Shown in pieces: positions 14,363 through 20,766 of a stretch of 20,766 nt of DNA; position 1 is the stretch's first letter, and each line of letters opens with the position of its first letter. The stretch comes from a bacterium. GTDB taxonomy: Bacteria; Armatimonadota; Zipacnadia; Zipacnadales; Zipacnadaceae. The stretch spans positions 1 through 20,766 of the forward strand of contig JAUVXR010000040.1 of the NCBI GenBank assembly GCA_030603495.1. Direction: 5' to 3'. Below the pieces are notes generated by a model. The model was not told where the DNA came from and searched no databases. It worked only from the letters and a program-made list of their open reading frames with translations. Made by a program: the position numbers and the translations under genes.

Positions 14363-15550
14363 CTACTCCGAACGCAGAGCTTGAATAGTGCGCACGCTGG
14401 CGGCGCGTAGTGCCGGATAGATACCGGCAAATAAGCCCACGCCCAGTATGGCAATGATACAGATCATCGCTGAGCGGGGGTCAAAACTGGTCATCGCGCC
14501 TTGGGGAGCCATGGGTACAAACCGCTTAATCACAGCTTCAACACCGCGGGCTCCAACAACCGCCAGTACCAGACCGGCCGCGCCGCCGACCAGGGTCAGC
14601 CCCAGCGTCTCCGACCAGATCAGACTGAATATGTGCAGACGCCCGGCGCCGGTGGCCCGCAGCACCCCGATTTCTCGGGTGCGCTCAAAGACGCTCATCA
14701 GCATCGTGTTGAGCACGCCCAAGGCGCTAATGGTGATGGCCACGGCGACTATGGCGAAGATCAAAGCCCGGGCCGAGTCCATGAGCGCCGTCATACTACC
14801 CAGGAGTTCCTCCATACGGATAATCTCGGCGTTGGGCAGCATCGCTTCCAGCCCTTCGGCGACGCCAGAAGCCAGGGAGGGGTCGGTAAGTCTGACCTGG
14901 ACGGCCGTTATCTTGCCCACCTGGTTGAACTTACGCTGGGCGGTAGTCAGGGGCAGGTAGAAGAAGCCGTCGTCCTGGCTGCCCGTGGCCTCCAGGATGC
15001 CGCTCACGGTGAACTCGGATTCAATCTCTGGCACCCACAGCTTCTCGCCGATTTCTTCCCGCTTCTCGATAAGCGCCGCGTCGTAACCGAGTACCACCGC
15101 ATTAGGCTGCGCGAGCAGGTCCCCCGTGGGGACGGCACCGCTGCCCTCCAGGCGCCACCAGTTCTTAAGCTCGAACGTGCGCCCGTCAATGCCGAGATAG
15201 ATATCAGTACGGCCCTCGTCGGGCTTGACCACTGCGTGCATCAGGGAGGGGGCAGCGATCGCCACCCCCTCCAGGGCCGCTATCCGGTCGGCTACGTCGG
15301 ACTCCAGATAGTTTTCAATCTCACCGCCCTGCAGCACCAGGGAGGCGGCCTCATAGGGACACCCAATAGGCACGACCATCAAGTGCACACCCATCTGCTG
15401 CAGTTGCTGGCGCAAGGCCTTTTGGTAGCCACTGTTAAACGTCAGCAAAGAAAACAATACGGCTACCGAAACGGCTACCGATGTCATCGTCAGCAGGGTG
15501 CGCGCCGGCCGTCGGCGCAAGTTCTTCATCGCCAAATTGGTGAGATTCAT
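14363..15550 (-). CDS. FtsX/MacB-type ABC permease A
   Basis: 395 aa with the same layout as permease B: one N-terminal helix after LAMKNLRRRPART, an outside domain, and three C-terminal helices with the FtsX-type E.TREIGVLRATGAGR loop between them. It carries VPIGCPYEAASLVL and TGSQDDGFFYLP, matching permease B, so the two are old duplicates that kept these outside motifs. AAGGAG precedes the ATG at 15550. Permease B starts 10 bp after its stop. Two different permeases with two different ATPases imply an asymmetric transporter of the LolCDE kind, but LolC/LolE lipoprotein-binding features are not apparent to me. Confidence 0.88.
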   Translation of the reverse strand: MNLTNLAMKNLRRRPARTLLTMTSVAVSVAVLFSLLTFNSGYQKALRQQLQQMGVHLMVVPIGCPYEAASLVLQGGEIENYLESDVADRIAALEGVAIAAPSLMHAVVKPDEGRTDIYLGIDGRTFELKNWWRLEGSGAVPTGDLLAQPNAVVLGYDAALIEKREEIGEKLWVPEIESEFTVSGILEATGSQDDGFFYLPLTTAQRKFNQVGKITAVQVRLTDPSLASGVAEGLEAMLPNAEIIRMEELLGSMTALMDSARALIFAIVAVAITISALGVLNTMLMSVFERTREIGVLRATGAGRLHIFSLIWSETLGLTLVGGAAGLVLAVVGARGVEAVIKRFVPMAPQGAMTSFDPRSAMICIIAILGVGLFAGIYPALRAASVRTIQALRSE

Positions 15551-15562
15551 GTGTTCGTCTCC

Positions 15563-15970
15563 TTACAGCTCGGCCGACTCGGCCGCGATTTCCAGGTCAC
15601 CATTTTCCTTCTCGATGACCTGGCCCACTATCCGCACCTTGGAGCCCTCCCGGCGCAGCGGCAGGGCGAAACCGCCAGGGTTGGTGTCAATGCGGATCTG
15701 TCCACTGGAGTCCTCGACGACGGCCCAGCAGCCCGTGTGCGGGCATTCCTTCACGATTGTGCCCTCGATGGCTACCTGGTGGCCGATGTGGCTGGGTCCG
15801 ATCTCGCCGATCTTCAGTTGTGCAGCAGTCTCAGTGGTAGTGGCCTTCACGACAGTACTCTCTGGACTTGTCCCGCCGTAAGATTCGACCTGCGGCCGGA
15901 CCAGATACCAGATGCCTCCGGCGAGCAGTACGACTATCACTACCGGAACGACTATCAGCTTGGCTTTCAT
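15563..15970 (-). CDS. Membrane-anchored OB-fold protein, DUF4920-like
   Basis: 135 aa. An N-terminal hydrophobic helix (about 4-24) anchors a periplasmic domain. From residue 64 the pattern VAIEGTIVKECPHTGCWAVV, with C76, C81 and W82, then GQIRIDT, and GSKVRIVGQVIEKENGDLEI matches the small OB-type domains that include DUF4920, where a C-x(3-4)-GCW motif is conserved. The two Cys could bind metal or form a disulfide. It stands between the FMN-binding-domain protein and the permeases, 12 bp before permease A. A periplasmic metal- or redox-partner role for the ABC system is likely but inferred. Confidence 0.65.
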   Translation of the reverse strand: MKAKLIVVPVVIVVLLAGGIWYLVRPQVESYGGTSPESTVVKATTTETAAQLKIGEIGPSHIGHQVAIEGTIVKECPHTGCWAVVEDSSGQIRIDTNPGGFALPLRREGSKVRIVGQVIEKENGDLEIAAESAEL

Positions 15971-15989
15971 ATCAATTCACCTCTTTCAG

Positions 15990-16577
15990 TTATTTGGTAC
16001 CAATATTGAGCTCTTCGTAGGCAACCAACAGCTTCTTTACTGATAGTGCGACCACTTTACTGCCCTTTACCGCTCCTGGGTGGGCCTCCTTGATGTCCTC
16101 GCCCACCTGCAACTTACTGTTGGCCTGCTTGCCCTTGAACTGGTCCAGAAAAGTGGCGCTGCGTAGGGCACTACGGTAGCGCTCGCGGTCTCTCTGGATT
16201 TTGACAGCCTTGATCTTGGCCGGAGCATCGGGCGGATCCACGATGGCCACAACCACTTCAATGGCTCCGTAGTCGCCCTTACCCAGGTGACTGGCGACCG
16301 TGCCGACTCGCTGCCCGTCCTTGATAACCGGCCAGAACTTGAGCTGTAATTCGTCAGAGTCGAGTTTCTGGCCGATACGCTTTTCAATCTTGGTCTTCTT
16401 GGAGCCCACTCTCTCCAGTACAGTGCGGTACTTGCCGCCGCCAAAGAATTCCTTAATGTCGGCGTCAGGGTTGCGCCATACACACAGTGAGGCCAGCGCG
16501 GTGCTCAGCGGCACCAGTGCCAGCACGGTGGCCAGAAGCAGTGCCACGTAAGAACGTCTGTATCCTTTGGGTAGCAT
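15990..16577 (-). CDS. Exported FMN-binding-domain (NqrC/RnfG-like) protein
   Basis: 195 aa from ATG at 16577, which lies 7 nt after AGGAGG; the GTG at 16583 is too close to that site. Seen: a signal or anchor helix at about 8-29, then a domain with YGAIEVVVAIV......KIKAVKIQRDRERYRS and TFLDQFKGK, followed by HPGAVKGSKVVALSVKKLL, the order seen in PF04205 FMN-binding domains. The usual Ser/Thr attachment motif (TGAT/S) is not clear, so covalent flavin is doubtful. Its ribosome binding site overlaps the porin stop region, showing coupling. In Nqr, Rnf and NosR systems such domains pass electrons across or along the membrane, so here it hints at a redox step outside the cytoplasm. Confidence 0.7.
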   Translation of the reverse strand: MLPKGYRRSYVALLLATVLALVPLSTALASLCVWRNPDADIKEFFGGGKYRTVLERVGSKKTKIEKRIGQKLDSDELQLKFWPVIKDGQRVGTVASHLGKGDYGAIEVVVAIVDPPDAPAKIKAVKIQRDRERYRSALRSATFLDQFKGKQANSKLQVGEDIKEAHPGAVKGSKVVALSVKKLLVAYEELNIGTK

Positions 16578-16589
16578 CTTCACACCTCC

Positions 16590-17615
16590 TCAGATGTCTG
16601 GTGACCAAACGTATTCTCGATAGTATTGGAGTGTCCAAAGATCAGCGGAGCGATCGGAAGCCAGGTTCGGATGCGCCCACCGATGCTCATAGCTAAGCCG
16701 CAGTCCGCTCCAGTCGTCCAGGCGATGGTGTGTCTCCGCACCCAGGCCATAGCTGGTGCCATCCTCCTGGCGCCAGCGATCCGCTTGTAAAGTGAGGTCC
16801 GTCTCGTAGGAGAAGGGGTGGTTGTAGTACAGCCACTGCCCATCCACCCTCTTGCTATCATCCTGGCCCACCACCAGCTCAGCGCGGATATTGTCAATCC
16901 CCCGCAGCCAATCTACGTCCACCGCCAGCCTTCGCTTGTCTGCGAAGGCAACCATCTCGTCCATCCCCATCGGCACCGGCATGGGATTGGTGGGAAAAGT
17001 AGGCATGTTATTGCCTTCCAGGTAGGAGAAGCCGAGGCGCAGGAAGTCGTCGCCTAACTCCCAATCACGGACCAGCCGCAGACTGGCCGCGTAGCCGCCG
17101 TTCTGCCTGGTGCGGCCGTCGCCTGACGTGGCCGACAGCCAGTAGTCCCAGTCGCCGACGAAGCCTTCCAGCTCCACACCTCTGTCCAATCGCAGGCCTA
17201 TTGTGCGGGCGTACGGCGTCTGCAGGAGCAGAGCGTGAGTGGCGAACTCGGCGAGGGTGCCGAAGGGCACCACAAACTGACCGACCTTGACCTTGGGCCG
17301 GCCCACGCCGAGATTTCCGACGGCGTAGAAGTTGCTGAAGTGCATCTGCCGGGCGCGGCCGGTCATCGGCGTCGCTAAGACGCCCTGGAGCGCGAAGTTC
17401 GCCCACTCCTTCTCACCGTCGCCCACTGAGAAGCGCAAGTCAATTTCACCCTGCTGCACACGCAGCGTCTCGGCAGCAGGTTGCCCAGCTTTCGCGCGGA
17501 GGTCCAGCCGAGGAAGTATCTCCACGGCGCTGACCTTGAGCTCTGCGCTGGCGCAATTTGCACTCAGTAGCAACAGGCTTACCACAACAACTGTCGGTCG
17601 AACGATGTTTTTCAC
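16590..17615 (-). CDS. Outer-membrane beta-barrel, phosphate-selective-porin-like
   Basis: 341 aa from GTG at 17615, spaced from GAGGGGT; the upstream TTG would add five residues before the signal peptide. Seen: a classic signal peptide (MKNIVRPTVVVVSLLLL then ANCASA for cleavage near residue 25), then alternating beta-strands with aromatic belts. The core segment VKVGQFVVPFGTLAEF.......RTIGLRLDRGVELEG is typical of porin O/P-type barrels, and later strands (WLSATSGDG, LRLGFSYLEGN, GLRLSYEHRW) fit. The end is YVWSPDI, not the usual C-terminal Phe. It implies an outer membrane. It is first in the seven-gene set, so it probably brings the same substrate or ion to the periplasm that the ABC system handles. 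A weak TTGACT box lies at 17687-17692. Confidence 0.75.
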   Translation of the reverse strand: MKNIVRPTVVVVSLLLLSANCASAELKVSAVEILPRLDLRAKAGQPAAETLRVQQGEIDLRFSVGDGEKEWANFALQGVLATPMTGRARQMHFSNFYAVGNLGVGRPKVKVGQFVVPFGTLAEFATHALLLQTPYARTIGLRLDRGVELEGFVGDWDYWLSATSGDGRTRQNGGYAASLRLVRDWELGDDFLRLGFSYLEGNNMPTFPTNPMPVPMGMDEMVAFADKRRLAVDVDWLRGIDNIRAELVVGQDDSKRVDGQWLYYNHPFSYETDLTLQADRWRQEDGTSYGLGAETHHRLDDWSGLRLSYEHRWAHPNLASDRSADLWTLQYYREYVWSPDI

Positions 17616-17646
17616 AGTGGTACCCCTCAAGTAATGGTGTGTCCGG

Positions 17647-17663
17647 GCCGCCAGAATGGCGGC
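17647..17663. repeat. Short inverted repeat before the porin gene
   Basis: GCCGCC at 17647-17652 and GGCGGC at 17658-17663 pair perfectly around a 5-nt loop, 32 bp upstream of the porin start. No T-run follows on either strand. It is a candidate 5' UTR hairpin or operator of the porin-ABC operon. Confidence 0.45.
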
Positions 17664-17726
17664 AGAATCATGCCTGGGACAAACTCAGTCAAACGGCGGG
17701 CACAATACTGGCGTGCAAATGAGGGG

Positions 17727-18083
17727 TTAGGCAGGGGGAGCGCGCTCTGCGCGCGTTAGACAGATGGAGAAATCGCATGGAGTAATGCTGCGCTCGAGGG
17801 CCACCGCAGTGTCGGCAATGATAGTCGGCTGCGGCAGGGCCTTGGTCAGCACAAAGAGGTGTGGTACAGTCTGCTCGATCCTACTTAACGTCGCGTTGGT
17901 CGGCTGGGCAGGCTCTTTCGCCACCTCATAACAGCAGCATTCATCCGTGCCTGCTGGGTCACAATCGCAGCAACAGTCTTGCACTGGGGCTGCTGGCGTG
18001 GCAGCACACGGGCAGGCCCCGCCACCAATAGGTAGCAGAGCCTGTGCTGTGAATAGGATTGTGAGCAGTAAATGCCGTGCCAT
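17727..18083 (-). CDS. Exported Cys-rich protein, 118 aa, unknown
   Basis: Seen: a hydrophobic N-terminal segment (about 4-20) that looks like a signal peptide, then 11 cysteines: C24 and C26 (CPC), a dense cluster C37-C39, C41, C49-C51 within 15 residues, and a later pair C103 and C108. The last half is otherwise ordinary (PHLFVLTKALPQPTII). The CCCxC-x7-CCC cluster suggests binding of a soft metal or metalloid such as copper, zinc or arsenic outside the cytoplasm. It sits between arsM and the porin-ABC operon on the same strand, with about 110 bp on each side. No family recognised. An 11-bp inverted repeat lies 23 bp upstream of its ATG. Confidence 0.65.
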   Translation of the reverse strand: MARHLLLTILFTAQALLPIGGGACPCAATPAAPVQDCCCDCDPAGTDECCCYEVAKEPAQPTNATLSRIEQTVPHLFVLTKALPQPTIIADTAVALERSITPCDFSICLTRAERAPPA

Positions 18084-18105
18084 GTGTTACTTCACTGCGT
18101 CCTTT

Positions 18106-18137
18106 GACGTCTGAACCTGTTAGATTGTTCAGACGTC
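18106..18137. repeat. Perfect inverted repeat between arsM and the Cys-rich gene
   Basis: GACGTCTGAAC (18106-18116) and GTTCAGACGTC (18127-18137) are exact reverse complements around 10 bp. Neither strand shows a T-run afterward, which argues against a terminator. It lies just upstream of the Cys-rich gene start, as expected for a repressor operator or a regulatory 5' hairpin. Confidence 0.65.
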
Positions 18138-18191
18138 CACCTGACTTGTTGGGGCTTCTCGGTGTCCCCAGCACTCGATAATAACTTCTCA

Positions 18192-18989
18192 TCAGCCCGG
18201 CTTGCGGCCACATACTATTATGCTGAGCGCCAGGCCCTCGAGGCTGCTCTCACCACACTCTCCAGCGGCTGATACTGCTGCCTGCAGCAAGGGGTCGGAG
18301 CCGCCGCATTGAGTGAGCAGTTCCGTGGCGTCGTGCTGCGAGGCCACCCTAACATCGCACAGGCCTGCATTGCGGATAGTGGACAAGTAGTCGTCCACAA
18401 GGACGGCACCAGCCAGGCAGCCTGCCCAGGCCTCAATGCTCTGGGCCAATTCCCGGGGCAAAGGCTGCTGCAATACTATGTCGGCAATGGCCAGGCGGCC
18501 GCCCGGTTTCAATACTCGAAAAACTTCGCGGAAAACTTGGGCTTTGTCGGAAGCCAGGTTTATCACGCAGTTGCTGATCACCACATCAGCAGAATTGTCG
18601 GCCACTGGCAAGTGTTCTATTTCGCCCAACCGAAACTCTACATTACCGTAGCCGTGTTCCGCAGCAGTATTGCGCGCACGGTCAATCATTTCTGGCGTCA
18701 TATCTATGCCGAGGACCCGGCCATCCGGCCCTGCCTGCTCGGCAGCATTAAAGCAATCAAAGCCGGGGCCGGCACCCAGGTCCACTACTGTCTCACCCTC
18801 CTGCAACGCAGCGAATTGCAGAGGCATTCCGCACCCGAGACCGAGATCTGCTTCGGTGACCACTACTTGCTCCCCCGTGGGGCAGCACGATGCTGCCGCT
18901 GAAGCCGTGTTATTCGAGCAACAACTTGTCTGTTGGCCATCAGCTATCTTCCCATATACCTGGCGAATGTACGCCTTTGTATCATCCAT
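18192..18989 (-). CDS. arsM: Arsenite S-adenosylmethionine methyltransferase
   Basis: 265-aa cytoplasmic enzyme that methylates As(III) using S-adenosylmethionine. Seen: the SAM site DLGAGPGFD (70-78) and GIDMTPEMID (94-103), and the three Cys known to be needed for arsenic binding in ArsM: C53 in LGLGCGMPL, C141 in ISNCVINL, C191 in WAGCLAGA. An N-terminal CC pair (23-24) and CCP (35-37) are also typical. GGAGGAG precedes the ATG. It is 153 bp downstream of the ferredoxin gene and has its own candidate promoter with a dyad. Bacterial ArsM is usually under ArsR control, but no arsR gene is present here. Confidence 0.92.
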   Translation of the reverse strand: MDDTKAYIRQVYGKIADGQQTSCCSNNTASAAASCCPTGEQVVVTEADLGLGCGMPLQFAALQEGETVVDLGAGPGFDCFNAAEQAGPDGRVLGIDMTPEMIDRARNTAAEHGYGNVEFRLGEIEHLPVADNSADVVISNCVINLASDKAQVFREVFRVLKPGGRLAIADIVLQQPLPRELAQSIEAWAGCLAGAVLVDDYLSTIRNAGLCDVRVASQHDATELLTQCGGSDPLLQAAVSAAGECGESSLEGLALSIIVCGRKPG

Positions 18990-19030
18990 AAGTGTTGTCT
19001 CCTCCCTGGAGCTACCGTACAGGCACTATA

Positions 19031-19061
19031 ACATAACTATTCTCACAATGAGAATTGACAA
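19031..19061 (-). promoter_or_regulatory. Candidate promoter with dyad operator for arsM
   Basis: On the minus strand TTGTCA (19061-19056) is followed by the perfect dyad ATTCTCA-TTG-TGAGAAT (19055-19039) and then TTATGT (19036-19031), a possible -10 with a 19-bp spacer. A better -10-like hexamer, TATAGT (19030-19025), has no matching -35. The dyad filling the spacer resembles repressor or MerR-type control, and TGAGAAT arms recall Fur-like boxes. Metal- or arsenic-responsive control of arsM is inferred. Confidence 0.45.
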
Positions 19062-19142
19062 CTTCCTGGCGGATACAGAGGGAAGAGCAGTCGCTATTAC
19101 TGATGACCGAAGCGCGCTCATCCCTCTGTCCTGCGCGTTGCC

Positions 19143-19550
19143 TCAGAGTGCCACCTCCATCGCCCGCGGCGGGCAGGCGGGGACGCACAACTCACAGGCA
19201 ATGCACTTATCCGAGTCGAACAGCACCTCCTGCGTGGCTATGTGCTTGTAGAGTGCTCCCGTCGGGCAGATGGTCACACAGGCCCCGCAGTGAGTGCATT
19301 CTTGCTCGTTGCGCACTACGTCCTTCTCCAGTGGCTGGACGCTCACGCCCTCCTCCCGAACCCAAGCCAGCGCCTGCTCGATGTCGTCCTCGGCACCCTC
19401 GAGTCCCAGCACCATCACGCCCTCGGATTGAGGCGTGATATTGGCACGCAGTATGTTGAACTCCAGGTTGTATTTACTCACTATTTGTGAAACCACCGGC
19501 GAATCAATGAGATGCCGGGGATAGTGAAACACCACGCGACGTGTTGCCAT
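19143..19550 (-). CDS. NIL-domain 2x[4Fe-4S] ferredoxin for homocysteine synthesis
   Basis: 135 aa. Residues 1-75 form a NIL domain (VVFHYPRHLIDSPVVSQIV, NILRANITPQSEGVMVLGLEG), followed by two 4Fe-4S sites, C-THC-GAC-VTICP and C-IAC-ELC-VPACP. This pairing matches the small ferredoxin encoded beside DUF39 proteins (MA1822-type in methanogens), which is needed with DUF39 to make homocysteine from aspartate semialdehyde and sulfide or another sulfur source. Its ATG follows directly after the stop of the DUF39 gene (TAG then ATG), so the two are made together. Probably the electron donor that reduces the thioaldehyde or persulfide intermediate. Confidence 0.9.
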   Translation of the reverse strand: MATRRVVFHYPRHLIDSPVVSQIVSKYNLEFNILRANITPQSEGVMVLGLEGAEDDIEQALAWVREEGVSVQPLEKDVVRNEQECTHCGACVTICPTGALYKHIATQEVLFDSDKCIACELCVPACPPRAMEVAL

Positions 19551-20765
19551 CTATACCACCTCCGTGCGAACCGGTCGGTCGGGCAACAACTTGAAGGTCA
19601 GCCCGGAATCGGCTGAAGGCAACAGCTCGGCTGGCTCGCTGAGCAAGAAATGGCCGGTCTCGATCCAGTCTTTGAGGATTGCGGCGATCTCGCGCGCCTT
19701 CGGATAGCTAGACAAAGACCCCGTCGGCACTTCTTTGCCATTGACCGTTATGCTGCCACTCTTCAACTGCTTGTAATTGGCGTGCCCCAGAGGCCCGCCC
19801 TCGCTGTACGGATAGTGGCGGCTGTAGTCGGTAATTGGGGCGACGATGTCCTCATCCTTGACTGCTGTGAAGCGTGCCATTTCCTCGTCCAGTACCGGAA
19901 TGGCTGCCCCCAGACCCATCTGTAACGAGACCCCGTAGCCATACATGCTGACGCCAACAACCCACTCGGCGCTCATCTGCTTCATATCACCGACCACCGA
20001 TAGGGTCCCGGCACCACCCTTGGGCACGCCCTTCTCCGTGCGCGCCACGGTGGGATTATGCTGGGTGCCCTGCCAGAATACGTAGCCTTGCGCTCCGCCC
20101 AGGAATATGCGGCTGCCTATCCCCAGGGTGCGATAGTACGGGTCATTCAGCAGAGGGCTGAGTTGCCCCGCCGAGCAATAGTTGGCATTGCCCAGGTCTG
20201 CCTTGAGCACGCCCATGTAGGTGTATATGTCGCGCTCAGAGTCGAGGTTCACCGCCACATTGTAGTTCTGGTAGGCGTTGCGAGGATTGCATAGGAAGCA
20301 TTCATTCAGATCCTCGATGTTTATCCACGTATCCAACTCCTTGCGTGGGTAGCAGTTAGTACCGTAGGCAGTGGCCCTCAGTCGCACATCCTGGCCCGCA
20401 ATCAGCTCCTCGATTACGTGCCCCCCGCCGTAAGCGAACTCGCCGGGATGATCCTGGTTAAGCGGGTCCTGCTCGGCCATCTCCGTGGCCCCGATGTAGA
20501 GGTCCACAGCCGCCAGACCGGCGTAGGCCGGTACATCGTTAAGCCACGCCTTCTGCATCTTGATACGGGGATTGGCGTGGCCGGTGTTGATGAATGCTCC
20601 TGACGAGCACATCGGGCCAAAAGTACCGGTAGTCACTACGTCCACCTGTTCGGCGGCCTTAGCGGCTCCCTCCTCTGCCACGATGTCAATCATCTCTTCC
20701 GCGGTCACGACCACCACCTGACCACTCTTGATCTTCTCGTTTATTTCCTGGTAGGTCTTAGCCAA
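19551..20765 (-). CDS. L-aspartate semialdehyde sulfurtransferase (DUF39), start at or beyond window edge
   Basis: Enzyme that places sulfur on aspartate semialdehyde on the way to homocysteine, an alternative to the MetX/MetY route. Seen over 404 residues: INEKIKSGQVVVVTAEEM near the start, TTGTFGPMCSSGAFIN with C53, GATEMAEQDPLNQDHPGEFAYGGG split around 92-115, AYGTNCYPRKE with C138, and GAQGYVFWQGTQHNP; the two Cys lie at places conserved in the family. It ends without the pair of CBS domains found in methanogen versions, as in the two-gene bacterial form. The only start in view is TTG at 20765, one base from the edge; the true start is probably a codon or so outside, so the gene is slightly partial. 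Confidence 0.9.
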   Translation of the reverse strand: MAKTYQEINEKIKSGQVVVVTAEEMIDIVAEEGAAKAAEQVDVVTTGTFGPMCSSGAFINTGHANPRIKMQKAWLNDVPAYAGLAAVDLYIGATEMAEQDPLNQDHPGEFAYGGGHVIEELIAGQDVRLRATAYGTNCYPRKELDTWINIEDLNECFLCNPRNAYQNYNVAVNLDSERDIYTYMGVLKADLGNANYCSAGQLSPLLNDPYYRTLGIGSRIFLGGAQGYVFWQGTQHNPTVARTEKGVPKGGAGTLSVVGDMKQMSAEWVVGVSMYGYGVSLQMGLGAAIPVLDEEMARFTAVKDEDIVAPITDYSRHYPYSEGGPLGHANYKQLKSGSITVNGKEVPTGSLSSYPKAREIAAILKDWIETGHFLLSEPAELLPSADSGLTFKLLPDRPVRTEVV

Positions 20766-20766
20766 G

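Noticed and set aside
14501-16009. 502-codon open frame on the + strand
   Set aside because: It lies antisense to permease A and the OB protein, has no ribosome binding site, and its product is rich in Gln, His and Gly with no domain. The opposite strand carries clear families.

Overview
The window looks like chromosomal DNA of an uncultured diderm bacterium with a strong archaeal flavour at its left end. Evidence for Bacteria: a perfect sigma70-type promoter (TTGACA, 16 bp, TATAAT) in front of the first gene, good Shine-Dalgarno sequences before most genes from about 6200 onward, and an outer-membrane porin-like beta-barrel with a signal peptide, which needs an outer membrane. Archaeal flavour: an Orc1/Cdc6-type AAA+ ATPase, an archaeal-type tyrosine integrase with a C-terminal zinc ribbon, and a single-domain KaiC-like ATPase. 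I cannot name the phylum from the sequence alone.

Left region (1-3862, mostly + strand): orc1/cdc6-like gene, a 50-residue helical ORF on the opposite strand, a gap with a long perfect inverted repeat, the integrase, and the KaiC-like ATPase. This reads as an accessory or integrated segment. Region 3859-5840 (- strand): a UbiA-family prenyltransferase translationally coupled to a protein with two V4R-like halves; its stop codon shares a CTAG with the KaiC-like gene. Region 5841-7846: a possible tiny leader ORF, a small Cys-rich protein, then a three-gene + strand operon of two tandem paralogous OB-fold-like proteins and a RecB/Cas4-like PD-(D/E)XK nuclease with Fe-S cysteines. It faces an OLD-family ATPase/TOPRIM gene that has lost its N-terminal P-loop.

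Region 9238-11015 (+): a compact sulfur-relay operon, tusA - dsrE2-like - dsrE-like - dsrF-like - dsrH-like, without dsrAB or any other sulfite reductase gene in the window. Then about 780 bp without an intact gene, holding a start-less helix-turn-helix relic.

Right region (11800-20765, all - strand). Reading in the direction of transcription: a DUF39 L-aspartate-semialdehyde sulfurtransferase (start at or beyond the window edge) and its NIL-domain diferredoxin partner (homocysteine synthesis), an ArsM-type arsenite methyltransferase, a secreted Cys-rich protein, then a tightly spaced seven-gene set: porin, FMN-binding-domain protein, membrane-anchored OB/DUF4920-like protein, two FtsX/MacB-type permeases and two LolD/MacB-type ATPases. 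This set is the most interesting part of the window. It looks like an envelope-spanning, redox- or metal-linked ABC system. Its two ATPases carry deviations (Q-loop Ala in one; LDGGE signature and altered D-loop in the other) that would all fall in the same composite ATP site of a heterodimer.

A common thread from 9238 to the right end is sulfur, thiol and metal/metalloid chemistry: sulfane-sulfur carriers, homocysteine synthesis, arsenic methylation, Cys-rich export and a redox-linked ABC system. That link is inference from gene order.
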